Notes: generated by a model not told the origin, from the letters alone. Shown: positions 49,470 to 58,726, counted from the stretch's first letter. The stretch: DNA of 64,000 nt from Scandinavium lactucae (GCF_033843265.1 NZ_JAWXRD010000040.1:990815-1054814); one strand, 5' to 3'. Made by a program: numbers and translations.

Positions 49470-50699
49470 TTAGCTCTGCGAGCTGCCGACCGTTTTATCT
49501 TTAAGGAAGTAAACAATCAACGCCAGCCAGATAATACCGTTCGCCAGGTTGAACAGGCTGAACAGACCGTTGCCGCCGAACTGGTAAGCATGTTTGCTCA
49601 CTTCGATGCCGACGGTGAAGATGAACATCTGCAACATCCCCATCGCCGCCGATACCGTGCCTTTGCTCATGTCGCTGGCAAACAGCGTCAGGCGCACCAG
49701 CCCGGCGTTGGCCACGCCAATACCGAAGGCATAGAGGCTCAGACCGGCGGTCATCCACAGATACGCATGGGTTGAGACCACCGTTGCGGCAGCCGCCAGA
49801 ATCAACCCGGCCATAATCGGCCAGCCACCGGCAATGATCAGCCAACGGATAGCCCGGCGCGACGTCAGCCTGGCGAGCACCAGGTTCCCCATAATCAGTG
49901 CGCCAAAAATCGGCACCTGCAACATGCCGTATTCGTAGGTGCTGGCCTGTTCCCCGCTGATGATAATCACCGGCGATTGCGCAATCCACGCCAGTAACGG
50001 CAGGCTGACGAACCCGGTCGCCAGGGCTCCGGCGACAAAGCGCAGGTTTTTCAGCACCAGGCCGTAATCACGCCCCAACTCCTTCCACGACAGCTTTTCG
50101 CCCAGACGCGTCGCCGTTTCCGGCATCGCACGTTGCAAGCCAAAGAAGGCGATCAGCGCCAGCGCGGCGAACAGGACAAACATCGTTTCCCACGGCGCGA
50201 CATGTACCCAGGCCGCACCCACCAGCGGGCCGAGCAGCGGCGCAATCAGCGCCACGTTCGCCATCAGCGCGGTAATCTTTATACACACCGCCTCCTCAAA
50301 CGACTCCTGAATCGCGGCATACCCGACCGCGCCGATAAAGCACAGGCTTATTCCTTGCAGGAAACGCAGGAAGGTAAATTGTTCAATGTTCTGGGCCAGC
50401 AGCGTCGCGAGGCAGGTGATGATGAACCACACTACGCCGGTGAGCATCACCGGACGACGGCCAATACGATCCGACAGCGGTCCGAGCAGCCACTGTAAAA
50501 ACATGCCGCCAGCCAGATAGGCGGTCATCGATGTGGGCACCCATTCGGTCCCGGCGTTGAACTGGTCTACTACCGCCAACATGCCCGGTTGGATCATGTC
50601 GTTGCCGATATACGTAGAGAATTCGTAAAGCACCAGACAGAGCGGGAAAAGTAACGCCTGACGACCGAGGCGTTTGCCAGAAAGTGAAGGGTTGTGCAT
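49470..50699 (-). CDS. mdfA: Multidrug efflux transporter MdfA
   Basis: A 409-residue MFS drug/proton antiporter (E. coli MdfA 410) exporting cationic and neutral drugs. The acidic pair used for cation recognition and coupling, E26 and D34, is present in LVLYEFSTYIGNDMIQPG, as is motif A-type GPLSDRIGRRPVML. 12 membrane segments. It is divergent from ybjG. A core gene of this group and not in itself a sign of acquired resistance. Confidence 0.95.
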   Translation of the reverse strand: MHNPSLSGKRLGRQALLFPLCLVLYEFSTYIGNDMIQPGMLAVVDQFNAGTEWVPTSMTAYLAGGMFLQWLLGPLSDRIGRRPVMLTGVVWFIITCLATLLAQNIEQFTFLRFLQGISLCFIGAVGYAAIQESFEEAVCIKITALMANVALIAPLLGPLVGAAWVHVAPWETMFVLFAALALIAFFGLQRAMPETATRLGEKLSWKELGRDYGLVLKNLRFVAGALATGFVSLPLLAWIAQSPVIIISGEQASTYEYGMLQVPIFGALIMGNLVLARLTSRRAIRWLIIAGGWPIMAGLILAAAATVVSTHAYLWMTAGLSLYAFGIGVANAGLVRLTLFASDMSKGTVSAAMGMLQMFIFTVGIEVSKHAYQFGGNGLFSLFNLANGIIWLALIVYFLKDKTVGSSQS

Positions 50700-50803
50700 G
50701 CAATCTCTTTAAGATGAATAAATCGCGTGAAGTGTAATAAAAGGTTCCCCCTGGCGGTAGCGAAATGTACGCGAAACACTCTGTTACAGCACAATTTCAC
50801 CTG

Positions 50804-50836
50804 TTTAAGGTTCGCTTAAGTTGCTGGTCCTATACT
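50804..50836 (+). promoter_or_regulatory. PmrA (BasR) box and promoter of ybjG
   Basis: TTTAAG-GTTCG-CTTAAG (50804-50820) matches the PmrA consensus hexamer repeat with 5-bp spacer exactly, and a TATACT -10 (50831-50836) follows at the distance used when PmrA replaces the -35. It points to ybjG, a known PmrA/BasR target. The rest of the 50700-50976 spacer holds the mdfA leader and the ybjG leader, no gene. Confidence 0.8.
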
Positions 50837-50976
50837 GCGGCTCAGAAAGCATTAAAAGGTAAACGTTACCTGAACAGAAATCGTAACCACCGGACAATTA
50901 AGACAATGCCCCTTTACCGGTCCGGCTACGGTTTTTAAGGTGAGTACCGTCATCTAACTGTAAGAGTCCGCAACGT

Positions 50977-51585
50977 ATGCTGGAAAGTTTAAATTACTCG
51001 CTGTTTTACTGGATCAACGCCACGCCTGCGTCGCCGCAGTGGATGATTTCGTTGGCTATCTTTCTCGCTAAGGATCTGATCAGCATTGTACCGCTGTTGG
51101 CGGTGGTGCTGTGGCTGTGGGGTCCGCGCGGGCAAGTCTGCGCCCAGCGCCAACTGGTGATCAAGCTGGCGATGGCGATTGGCATCAGCCTGTTACTTTC
51201 CTGGACAGTCGGGCATGTTTTCCCACATGACAGACCCTTTGTTGACGGTGTGGGCTATAACTTCCTGCATCACTCTGCAGATGATTCGTTCCCAAGCGAC
51301 CACGGCACGGTGATTTTCACCTTCGCGCTGGCGTTCCTGTTCTGGCATCGCCTGTGGTCTGGCGTAGTGATGATGATCATCGGCGGTGTCATTGCCTGGT
51401 CACGCGTATACCTCGGCGTACACTGGCCGCTGGATATGGTTGGCGGTTTCCTGGCCGGGCTCAGCGGATGTCTGGGGGCTCAGGTTCTGTGGCTCATTTT
51501 CGGCGAGGCGCTCTATCGCCGTTTGCAGGCCGCGTACCGTTTCTGCTTCTCGCTGCCGATTCGTAAAGGCTGGATACGTGACTAA
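50977..51585 (+). CDS. ybjG: Undecaprenyl-diphosphatase YbjG (PAP2)
   Basis: A 202-residue membrane phosphatase that recycles undecaprenyl pyrophosphate at the periplasmic face. The three PAP2 motifs are present: K-x6-RP-like (HDRPFVDG), SFPSDHG and SRVYLGVHWPLDMVGG with the catalytic His residues. About five membrane helices. Controlled by a PmrA box, so it links to lipid A/cell envelope modification under PmrAB signals. Confidence 0.95.
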   Translation: MLESLNYSLFYWINATPASPQWMISLAIFLAKDLISIVPLLAVVLWLWGPRGQVCAQRQLVIKLAMAIGISLLLSWTVGHVFPHDRPFVDGVGYNFLHHSADDSFPSDHGTVIFTFALAFLFWHRLWSGVVMMIIGGVIAWSRVYLGVHWPLDMVGGFLAGLSGCLGAQVLWLIFGEALYRRLQAAYRFCFSLPIRKGWIRD

Positions 51586-51616
51586 GGCCTGCTGCGCAGG
51601 TAAAATTGTCGCCTGA

Positions 51617-51637
51617 CCCCCTGCCTGACGCGGGGGG
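51617..51637 (+). terminator. Hairpin between ybjG and deoR
   Basis: CCCCCTGCC-TGAC-GCGGGGGG forms a GC-rich stem just after ybjG. The U-tract is poor, so termination is possible but not certain. Confidence 0.35.
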
Positions 51638-51660
51638 CATGTTCAGCTTACAGGGGTTTT

Positions 51661-52422
51661 ATGGAAACACGGCGCGAGGAACGAATCAGTCAGCTTATTC
51701 AGGCTCTGAAACGTAGCGATAAGCTCCATCTGAAAGAAGCGGCGGCGCTGCTGGGCGTTTCCGAGATGACCATTCGTCGTGACCTCAACAGCCACAGTGG
51801 GCCAATGGTGCTGCTTGGCGGCTATGTGGTGTTGGAACCCCGTAGCGCCAGCCATTATCTGCTTAGCGATCAGAAAACCCGGCTGGTCGACGAAAAACGT
51901 CAGGCGGCGAAACACGCGGCAAAACTGCTTAAACCTCACCAGATGGCATTTTTTGACTGCGGGACCACCACCCCGTGGATTATCGACGCCATTGACGACG
52001 AACTGCCGTTTACCGGCATCTGTTACTCCCTGAACACCTTTCTCTCATTGCAGGAAAAACCGCTGTGCCGCGTCATTCTTTGCGGCGGCGAATTTCACGC
52101 CAGCAACGCCATTTTCAAACCACTCAGTCCGCAGGATACCCTGAGCCATCTGTGCCCGGACATCGCGTTTTATTCCGCGGCAGGCGTCCACGCCACGCTC
52201 GGCGCAACCTGTTTTAATCTCGATGAATTGCCGGTAAAACACTGGGCATTGGCCAGCGCACAGCAGCATGTTCTGGTGGTTGACCACACCAAATTCGGCA
52301 AGGTCCGTCCGGCGAGGATGGGGGATTTGAGCAGTTTTAACGTGATTGCCAGCGACCGCCGTCCGGATGATGAACTGACGGCGCTGGCAAAGCAGCGTGG
52401 CATCACGCTGCTATTTGACTAA
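51661..52422 (+). CDS. deoR: Deoxyribonucleoside regulator DeoR
   Basis: A 253-residue DeoR-family repressor, nearly the length of E. coli DeoR (252). N-terminal helix-turn-helix HLKEAAALLGVSEMTIRRDLN (about 24-44); C-terminal sugar-phosphate sensor with FDCGTTTPWIIDAI, LCGGEFHASNAIFKP, VDHTKFGKVRPARMGDL. Represses deoCABD and nupG and is relieved by deoxyribose-5-phosphate. Convergent with dacC. Confidence 0.95.
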   Translation: METRREERISQLIQALKRSDKLHLKEAAALLGVSEMTIRRDLNSHSGPMVLLGGYVVLEPRSASHYLLSDQKTRLVDEKRQAAKHAAKLLKPHQMAFFDCGTTTPWIIDAIDDELPFTGICYSLNTFLSLQEKPLCRVILCGGEFHASNAIFKPLSPQDTLSHLCPDIAFYSAAGVHATLGATCFNLDELPVKHWALASAQQHVLVVDHTKFGKVRPARMGDLSSFNVIASDRRPDDELTALAKQRGITLLFD

Positions 52423-52436
52423 CGCTTCCCGACAAC

Positions 52437-53645
52437 TTAAGAGAACCAGCTGCCAAACCACTGGTGGAATTTCATCAGCACGAAATCGACCATGCGGTCG
52501 AAGAAACCGCCTTCATTGACCGCCTCCATCACGATCAGCGGACGCTGTTCGATGGTTTTATCGTTCAGCTTGAAGTCGATGGTGCCGACCACTTGCCCTT
52601 TCGTCAGCGGGGCCGTCAGCTGCGGATCGTTGAGGGTGTAGCTCGCTTTCAGGTTTTTCAACTGCCCACGCGGTAAGGTGATGGAACCTGCGTCCCCTGC
52701 CCCCAGCTTGGCCTGGCTGCTGTCGCCGTACCACACGCGCTGTTCGATAAATGTCGCATCCGGTTTGATAGGCGTGACGGTTTCATAGAAGCGGAAACCC
52801 CAGGTCAGCAGCTTTTCGGATTCATTAAAACGGATTCGGTCCGTTTTGGTGCCGAGCACGACCGCAATCAGACGCATATCGCCCTGCTTCGCCGAAGAGA
52901 CCAGGTTATAACCCGCTCCAGCAGTGGTGCCCGTTTTCACCCCATCCGCACCCAGACTATTGTTCCACAACAGACGGTTGCGGTTAGGCTGCTTGATGTT
53001 GTTGAAGGTAAACTCTTTCTCTTTGTGAATGGCGTACTCATCCGGTACGTCATGGATCATCGCTTTGGTCAGCAAGGCCATATCGCGGGCGGTACTGAAC
53101 TGCCCCGGCGCATCAAGACCGTGAACGGTTTTGAACGTGGTATTGGTCAGGCCCAGTTTCTGCGAATAGCTGTTCATCAGGCTGATGAATGAATCCTGGC
53201 TACCCGCCACATAATCCGCCAGCGCGATGCAGGCGTCGTTCCCGGACTGGATGATCACCCCTTTATTGAGGTTTTCCACCGATACCTGATCGCCTGGTTT
53301 GAGGAACATCACTGATGAACCACGCAGCGCCGGATTACCGGTCGCCCAGGCATCTTTGCCAATGGTGACCATATCGGTCAATTTGATTTTATTGGCTTTT
53401 ATTGCCTGGCCCACAACATAGCTGGTCATGATTTTGGTCAGACTGGCCGGGTCGAGTTTGTCGTCAGCATTGCCCTCGCTCAGCACCTTGCCGCTGGCGT
53501 AATCCATCAGGATCCACGCTTTGGCATCTACCGGCGGAGCTTCCGGTTGTTGAACAGCATCGGCCGCCTGTAGCGCAGGAGCCACGAGAAGTAAAAGCAA
53601 GGAGCCTGCCAGCAGGCCGCGGGGAGAAACAACTGTACGCGTCAT
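52437..53645 (-). CDS. dacC: D-alanyl-D-alanine carboxypeptidase DacC (PBP6)
   Basis: A 402-residue low-molecular-weight penicillin-binding protein. Signal peptide to about residue 29; active site S-L-T-K (in DPASLTKIMTSYVV), S-G-N (QSGNDACIAL) and K-T-G (VKTGTTAGAGYN); C-terminal beta domain and amphipathic membrane anchor (FVLMKFHQWFGSWFS). It removes the terminal D-Ala of peptidoglycan pentapeptides. The ATG at 53645 fits the signal peptide; the frame runs to 53678. The 53646-53891 spacer shows no gene. Confidence 0.95.
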   Translation of the reverse strand: MTRTVVSPRGLLAGSLLLLLVAPALQAADAVQQPEAPPVDAKAWILMDYASGKVLSEGNADDKLDPASLTKIMTSYVVGQAIKANKIKLTDMVTIGKDAWATGNPALRGSSVMFLKPGDQVSVENLNKGVIIQSGNDACIALADYVAGSQDSFISLMNSYSQKLGLTNTTFKTVHGLDAPGQFSTARDMALLTKAMIHDVPDEYAIHKEKEFTFNNIKQPNRNRLLWNNSLGADGVKTGTTAGAGYNLVSSAKQGDMRLIAVVLGTKTDRIRFNESEKLLTWGFRFYETVTPIKPDATFIEQRVWYGDSSQAKLGAGDAGSITLPRGQLKNLKASYTLNDPQLTAPLTKGQVVGTIDFKLNDKTIEQRPLIVMEAVNEGGFFDRMVDFVLMKFHQWFGSWFS

Positions 53646-53891
53646 AAGAGCCACCCAAGTATCCATTCCAAAAAACACGCTACGTCTACGACGCCGTGCA
53701 ACAACAGGCGGTGAGTAATAACGTAGAAATGACCTTAAAGAAACAATGCGTTGGTAAAGTTTTTAAAGTTTACGCAAGAACGCCGCGTTGTGCCGAAAAC
53801 GAGACAATTTTTTTGATCGCGGTTGTATGAATGTTGAATATAACTCACCATGAGAGCTTCATTAATTGATGCGCTGAATATAGGTAGGATT

Positions 53892-54518
53892 ATGATCACG
53901 CTTTGGGGCAGAAATAATTCAACAAATGTTAAAAAGGTACGCTGGACGCTGGAAGAGCTGGATCTGACCTACAACCAGATCCTCGCCGGGCTGGAGTTTG
54001 GCCTGAATCACGATGCGGACTACCTCGCCAAAAACCCGAACGGTCTGGTACCGCTGCTGCATGACGACGCCACCGAGATTACCCTGTGGGAATCCAATAC
54101 CATCGTGCGTTATCTTGCCGCGCAGTACGGGCAAAACAGCCTGTGGCAGGACAATCCAGCCAAACGCGCGCAGGGCGAAAAATGGATGGACTGGGCTAAC
54201 GGCTCACTCTCTCCGGCGCATCGGGTTATCCTGATGGGCCTCGTCAGAACGCCAGTGGAACAGCGTGATTACGCCGCTATTGAAGCGAGTATCGTTCAGT
54301 GCGAGAAATTGTTAGCGATTCTGGACGCGGCCCTTGCGGAATCCCCGTGGCTGTCCGGGGATGAGTTTGGTCCGGGCGATATCGCCGTGGCCCCGTTCAT
54401 CTATAACCTGCTGGAAACGGTTAAAACCTGGCAGCCGCACCCAAATTTACAGCGCTGGTATCAGCAACTGTCGCGCCGCCCGGCGTTTCAAAGCGTGGTG
54501 ATGATCCCGGTTACCTGA
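53892..54518 (+). CDS. gstB: Glutathione S-transferase GstB
   Basis: A 208-residue GST, the length of E. coli GstB. Thioredoxin-like N-terminal domain MITLWGRNNSTNVKKVRWTLEELDLTY with Ser/Asn at the catalytic loop and the ESNTIVRYLA glutathione site; helical C-terminal domain (YAAIEASIVQCEKLLAILDAALAESPWLSGDEFGPGDIAVAPF). E. coli GstB acts on bromoacetate. The ATG at 53892 is the family start. Confidence 0.94.
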   Translation: MITLWGRNNSTNVKKVRWTLEELDLTYNQILAGLEFGLNHDADYLAKNPNGLVPLLHDDATEITLWESNTIVRYLAAQYGQNSLWQDNPAKRAQGEKWMDWANGSLSPAHRVILMGLVRTPVEQRDYAAIEASIVQCEKLLAILDAALAESPWLSGDEFGPGDIAVAPFIYNLLETVKTWQPHPNLQRWYQQLSRRPAFQSVVMIPVT

Positions 54519-54520
54519 TT

Positions 54521-55636
54521 TTAGGATCCCGGGCTTATCTTCAATAATTGTCCATCGGACTCGTCGGTTAACGCATAAAGATAGCCGTCGGGTCCGACAC
54601 GCACATCACGAATGCGCTGCTTTCTCTCTGCCAGAATGCGCCCCTCTTCCGTCACCTTGTTGCCATCGACGTTGAGCACAATAATTTCCTGCGTCTTCAA
54701 CGCACCGATAAACAACTTATGCTGCCATTGCGGGAATGTATTCGCATGATAGAACGCCATGCCACTGATCGCAGGTGACTGCGGCCAGAAGAAGAGCGGC
54801 GCTTCGGTACCCGCGACTTTTTGACCTTTTGCTTCCGGGATCGGCAATCCGCTGTAGTTCACGCCGTGGGTCGCCAGCGGCCAGCCGTAGTTTTTCCCGC
54901 GCTCGGGAATGTTGATTTCATCCCCGCCGCGCGGGCCGTGTTCGTTCAGCCACAGCGTATTGCTCCATGGGTTCATCGCCATGCCCTGCGGGTTGCGGAT
55001 GCCATAAGACCAGATTTCCGGCCGTGCGCCCGGCCGATTGACAAAGGGGTTATCCGGGGGAACCTTACCCTGCTCGGTCAGTCGGACCACTTTGCCCTGT
55101 AGCTTGTCGAGATCTTGCGCAGTGGCGCGCTGGTTGTTTTCACCCAAGCCGATGTACAGATAGCCTTTACCATCGAACACCAGTCGCCCACCAAAATGAT
55201 TGCCGGTAGAGAGTTTTGGCATTTGCCGGAACACCACCTGGAACCCGGTCAGCCGCGAACGATCGTCGCTTAAGCGGCCATAACCCACCACCGTGCCCGC
55301 TTTACCGTCATCGCCCGCTTCGGCATAGCTCAGCCACACCCGCCGGGACTGGGCAAAATCCGGGGCCAGCACCACATCCAGCAGACCGCCCTGTCCGTTA
55401 GCCCAGACGCGCGGCACACCGACAATCGGGTCTGACAGCCCTTTGCCTTGCTGCCACAGGCGCAGCTGCCCGCCACGCAGGGTAATCAGCAGGCCCTGGT
55501 TGTCCGGTAGGAAGGTCATCGACCACGGGTGATCGAGTTTGCGCTGCAACACATCGACCCGAACGTCAGCCGCATATAATGCAGGCGACAACAGCAGAGA
55601 AGAACCCAACAGTAAATTCAGCGTAAAACGGTGCAT
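54521..55636 (-). CDS. yliI: PQQ-dependent aldose sugar dehydrogenase YliI (Asd)
   Basis: A 371-residue periplasmic six-bladed beta-propeller enzyme. Signal peptide to about residue 22 (ALYA-ADV). Soluble glucose dehydrogenase signatures: KLDHPWSMTFLPD, STGNHFGGRLVFDGKGYLYIGLGENN, IWSYGIRNPQGMAMNPWSNTLWLNEHGPRGGDE. It oxidises aldoses when PQQ is available. Convergent with gstB, ending 2 bp from it. Confidence 0.94.
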   Translation of the reverse strand: MHRFTLNLLLGSSLLLSPALYAADVRVDVLQRKLDHPWSMTFLPDNQGLLITLRGGQLRLWQQGKGLSDPIVGVPRVWANGQGGLLDVVLAPDFAQSRRVWLSYAEAGDDGKAGTVVGYGRLSDDRSRLTGFQVVFRQMPKLSTGNHFGGRLVFDGKGYLYIGLGENNQRATAQDLDKLQGKVVRLTEQGKVPPDNPFVNRPGARPEIWSYGIRNPQGMAMNPWSNTLWLNEHGPRGGDEINIPERGKNYGWPLATHGVNYSGLPIPEAKGQKVAGTEAPLFFWPQSPAISGMAFYHANTFPQWQHKLFIGALKTQEIIVLNVDGNKVTEEGRILAERKQRIRDVRVGPDGYLYALTDESDGQLLKISPGS

Positions 55637-55718
55637 GGCTGGCTCCTTTTTGACCGATTGCGTTAAGGGTAGCCAGCGGACCAGAGACGGGGGGAATGTT
55701 TACAAAAACTTAACCATG

Positions 55719-55737
55719 AGGGGGAGTTGCCTCCCCC
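55719..55737. terminator. Hairpin between yliI start side and bssR end
   Basis: GGGGGAG-TTGC-CTCCCCC, a 7-bp GC stem directly after the bssR stop (minus strand). No strong U-tract. Confidence 0.4.
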
Positions 55738-55742
55738 GAAAG

Positions 55743-56126
55743 TCAGGCATGCGCCCGGGGCGCAGAGGTATTCACAACCTGGATAGCCGAAGATAAGGTG
55801 TCGAGACAGCCTTGCAGCGCATCCGGGTTAACGGCGATAAATGACGGGCAGTCGTGATGTCCGCTCATCATACTCACCGCCGCATGAGCCAGTGCTTCTG
55901 TGGCTGCGTGAAATGCCACATTGTGGGCGGGTGTTAACGACGTCGCGAGCGCCGGGGCGTGTGTGCGTAGCTCGCCGCACAGTTCAAACAGGTTATCACG
56001 CAGATGATCAGTGTCGCTGACGGACATATAGCCCTTGGCTCGCCTGAGTTGCAGGTAGGCCGCGAGGTCAATTTGCGCATTAACCAATTTATTCAACAGG
56101 TTGTGGAACAGTCTTTCAGCGTTCAT
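55743..56126 (-). CDS. bssR: Biofilm regulator BssR
   Basis: A 127-residue protein, the E. coli BssR (YliH) length. Conserved: LLNKLVNAQIDLAAYLQLRRAKGYMSVSDTDHLRDNLFELCGEL and LMSGHHDCPSFIAVNPDAL. It affects biofilm formation and indole/AI-2 signalling through cAMP-linked effects; mechanism unclear. The ATG at 56126 has AGGAGG; the upstream ATG at 56141 would overlap that site. Confidence 0.92.
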   Translation of the reverse strand: MNAERLFHNLLNKLVNAQIDLAAYLQLRRAKGYMSVSDTDHLRDNLFELCGELRTHAPALATSLTPAHNVAFHAATEALAHAAVSMMSGHHDCPSFIAVNPDALQGCLDTLSSAIQVVNTSAPRAHA

Positions 56127-56371
56127 ATCCTCCTCCTGCATCGTCCGGTGTCAACGTTATAGTATGGTTGTTTTTTGTACACACCAATGCGTCAGGTCAA
56201 TATTTCGCCGATAATTTACCCTTTTTTAACCTCTGCTGATTGACGCAAGGCTGTGTAACCAGAGGGTACAAGAAAGCAACACTTGTTGAGGTTTTGTTTC
56301 GGAAACTGAATAGTTACTTACAGGAACTATTGATACAGTGCGCCACGTCTCCCCAATCAGACGGTGCAAAA

Positions 56372-56602
56372 ATGTTCCAGAAAGGATTATCCATTATGCT
56401 ACTGCTGTGCGCGCTTTTTTCCGGACAGCTATTGGCGAGTGGTCATGGACATGAATTCTACGATGTCCAGAATGCCGATCATCTGCTGCGCCACAGCGCC
56501 GACAGCGATGAAATCCGCGCCCGAGCCAGAGAGGCCGCCGATGAACTTCGCGAAGGTCACCATAACGTGAAAGACCGTAAACCCGAGGTTATCCATTTAT
56601 AA
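56372..56602 (+). CDS. Small exported protein, unrecognised
   Basis: A 76-residue protein with a signal peptide (MFQKGLSIMLLLCALFSGQLLASGHG) and a short charged mature part (EFYDVQNADHLLRHSADSDEIRARAREAADELREGHHNVKD), probably periplasmic and helical. The ATG at 56372 is one possibility; the ATG at 56396 with AAAGGA upstream is another. I do not recognise a function. Confidence 0.6.
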   Translation: MFQKGLSIMLLLCALFSGQLLASGHGHEFYDVQNADHLLRHSADSDEIRARAREAADELREGHHNVKDRKPEVIHL

Positions 56603-56604
56603 AA

Positions 56605-56628
56605 GTCTCCCCCATAAGCGGGGGGAGA
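56605..56628. terminator. Bidirectional hairpin between two small genes
   Basis: TCTCCCCC-ATAAGC-GGGGGGAGA between convergent small genes, directly after the stop at 56602 and before the stop at 56631. Confidence 0.65.
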
Positions 56629-56630
56629 AC

Positions 56631-56873
56631 TCAGTATTTAATATCGCGTGCGGCATCGCGGCCGCTCTGTTTATTTTCACGATGATCCTGACGACAATCG
56701 GCATTACCGACCACGCCCTGACGGCACTCTTGTTTCGCATCACGGGAATCCTGACGGGTGTCCTGGCGTACGTCGCGGGCATCGCGGCGCTGGCCTGCCT
56801 GCTGGGTGGCCTGAGCCGGTAATACGGCAGTCAGCGAACAAACGGCAAGCAGCATCATTGCAGATTTTTTCAT
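56631..56873 (-). CDS. Small exported Arg/Asp/Gln-rich protein, unrecognised
   Basis: An 80-residue protein with a signal peptide (MKKSAMMLLAVCSLTAVLPAQA-TQQ). The mature part is built of repeated RDxRQDxR-type units (RRDARDVRQDTRQDSRDAKQECRQGVVGNADCRQDHRENKQSGRDA) with two cysteines that could form a disulfide. The regular charge alternation suggests a helix or an unfolded periplasmic linker. Enterobacterial small proteins of this style have no known role. Confidence 0.75.
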   Translation of the reverse strand: MKKSAMMLLAVCSLTAVLPAQATQQAGQRRDARDVRQDTRQDSRDAKQECRQGVVGNADCRQDHRENKQSGRDAARDIKY

Positions 56874-57126
56874 GGTAAATCCTCAAGCAGAATAATTGCA
56901 CAGAACGTTGGAAGTCTATTTTTTAGCAAATAAGCGCCTGCTGCTTTTTCTATTTGATTTAATTAAAAATCAATTCTGAGTTGCATTCAGAGAAGTATAG
57001 TTCAGACAATGAATTCGCTCGTGCCAGCCCGTCACTCAAGGTTTGCTAAAGATAGCAGTACAAATTCCCCGCCGACCTCTGTAGAATCCGTGCCTGACCT
57101 TCCCCAAATTGAATACTTTTTAAGCT

Positions 57127-58452
57127 ATGAGCAATGTAACGCAGCAGCCGAAAATCGGCTTTGTCTCTCTGGGCTGTCCCAAAAACCTGGTGGACTCTGA
57201 ACGTATCCTGACCGAACTGCGCACCGAAGGCTATGATGTGGTGCCAAGCTACGACAATGCCGATATGGTTATCGTCAACACCTGCGGCTTTATCGACAGC
57301 GCGGTGCAGGAATCCCTCGAAGCCATCGGCGAAGCCCTGAAAGAGAACGGCAAGGTGATTGTCACCGGCTGTCTCGGTGCAAAGGTCGACCAGATCCGTG
57401 AAGTGCATCCGAAGGTGCTGGAAATCACCGGTCCACACAGCTACGAGCAGGTGCTGGAACACGTGCATCACTACGTGCCAAAACCGCAGCACAACCCGTT
57501 CCTGAGCCTGGTGCCAGAACAGGGCGTGAAGTTGACACCGCGTCATTACGCGTACTTAAAAATTTCCGAAGGCTGCAACCATCGCTGCACCTTCTGCATT
57601 ATCCCATCGATGCGTGGCGACCTCGACAGCCGTCCGATTGGCGACGTGCTGTCTGAAGCCAAACGCCTGGTGGATGCGGGCGTGAAAGAACTGCTGGTGA
57701 TTTCTCAGGACACCTCCGCCTACGGCGTGGATGTGAAACACCGTATGGGCTTCCATAACGGTGAGCCGGTAAAAACCAGCATGGTCGGCCTGTGCGAACA
57801 GCTGGCGAAGCTTGGCGTCTGGGTACGCCTGCACTACGTTTACCCGTATCCACACGTTGATGACGTGATTCCGCTGATGGCGGAAGGCAAAATCCTGCCG
57901 TACCTCGATATCCCCCTGCAGCACGCCAGCCCGCGCATCCTCAAACTGATGAAGCGTCCGGGTTCCGTTGACCGCCAGCTGGCGCGCATCAAACAGTGGC
58001 GTGAAATGTGCCCTGAGCTGACCCTGCGTTCTACCTTCATCGTCGGCTTCCCGGGTGAAACCGAGGAAGATTTCCAGATGCTGCTCGACTTCCTGAAAGA
58101 GGCGCGCCTCGACCGCGTCGGCTGTTTCAAATACAGCCCGGTAGAAGGTGCGACTGCCAACGAACTGGAAGGTCAGGTTCCGGAAGAAGTGAAAGAAGAG
58201 CGCTGGAACCGCTTTATGCAGCTGCAACAGCAGATTTCCGCTGAGCGTCTACAGGAGAAAGTGGGCCGCGAAATCATGGTACTTATCGACGAAGTGGATG
58301 AAGAAGGCGCGATTGGCCGCAGCATGGCCGATGCCCCGGAAATCGACGGCGCTGTATACCTGAACGGCGAAACCCGCGTGAAGCCAGGCGACGTGCTGCG
58401 CGTGAAAGTTGAACATGCGGATGAGTACGATCTGTGGGGTTCACGGGTTTAA
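57127..58452 (+). CDS. rimO: Ribosomal protein S12 methylthiotransferase RimO
   Basis: A 441-residue radical SAM enzyme that methylthiolates Asp89 of ribosomal protein S12. N-terminal UPF0004 domain with cysteines in GFVSLGCPKN, VNTCGFI and VTGCLGAKV; radical SAM motif C-x3-C-x2-C in EGCNHRCTFCIIP; C-terminal TRAM domain (about 375-441). Full length and near-identical to E. coli YliG/RimO. Ends the backbone in this window. Confidence 0.97.
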   Translation: MSNVTQQPKIGFVSLGCPKNLVDSERILTELRTEGYDVVPSYDNADMVIVNTCGFIDSAVQESLEAIGEALKENGKVIVTGCLGAKVDQIREVHPKVLEITGPHSYEQVLEHVHHYVPKPQHNPFLSLVPEQGVKLTPRHYAYLKISEGCNHRCTFCIIPSMRGDLDSRPIGDVLSEAKRLVDAGVKELLVISQDTSAYGVDVKHRMGFHNGEPVKTSMVGLCEQLAKLGVWVRLHYVYPYPHVDDVIPLMAEGKILPYLDIPLQHASPRILKLMKRPGSVDRQLARIKQWREMCPELTLRSTFIVGFPGETEEDFQMLLDFLKEARLDRVGCFKYSPVEGATANELEGQVPEEVKEERWNRFMQLQQQISAERLQEKVGREIMVLIDEVDEEGAIGRSMADAPEIDGAVYLNGETRVKPGDVLRVKVEHADEYDLWGSRV

Positions 58453-58493
58453 TTCCTGAGGAAGCCTTCTCCAGAACTGGCCGTCTCTATACA

Positions 58494-58530
58494 CACGTCC
58501 CCGGCATAATCGCCGGGGACTTTTTTTGAT
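58494..58530 (+). terminator. rimO terminator
   Basis: GTCCCCGGC-ATAATC-GCCGGGGAC followed by TTTTTTT, a textbook intrinsic terminator about 45 bp after rimO. Confidence 0.92.
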
Positions 58531-58708
58531 CTTTTCCCGCGCTGTTTATCTGCCTGTATATTCTTTACTCAGGTCTCCGGTATGGTGCTTTGCGATTATC
58601 ATTCATGGGCTAAAACGGGCTATCAGCGCCAATTAGATAAGACTATAGATCGCCAGCGACAGCACGTAGCGTGGGCAGCGTATCGCTGCCCTACCCCACC
58701 TCCTGATG

Positions 58709-58726
58709 GGCTTTGTTGAATAAGTC
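58709..58726 (+). repeat. IS903-like terminal inverted repeat, remnant
   Basis: GGCTTTGTTGAATAAGTC differs at one base from the IS903 (IS5 family) end as I remember it. Only about 30 bp follow before the IS3 end, so it is a stump. A hairpin (GGGCAGCG-TAT-CGCTGCCC) lies at about 58672-58690; the rest of 58531-58740 shows nothing. Confidence 0.5.

Noticed and set aside
49470..50699. mdfA as an acquired resistance gene
   Set aside because: It is in its normal chromosomal place between ybjI and ybjG, so it is intrinsic.
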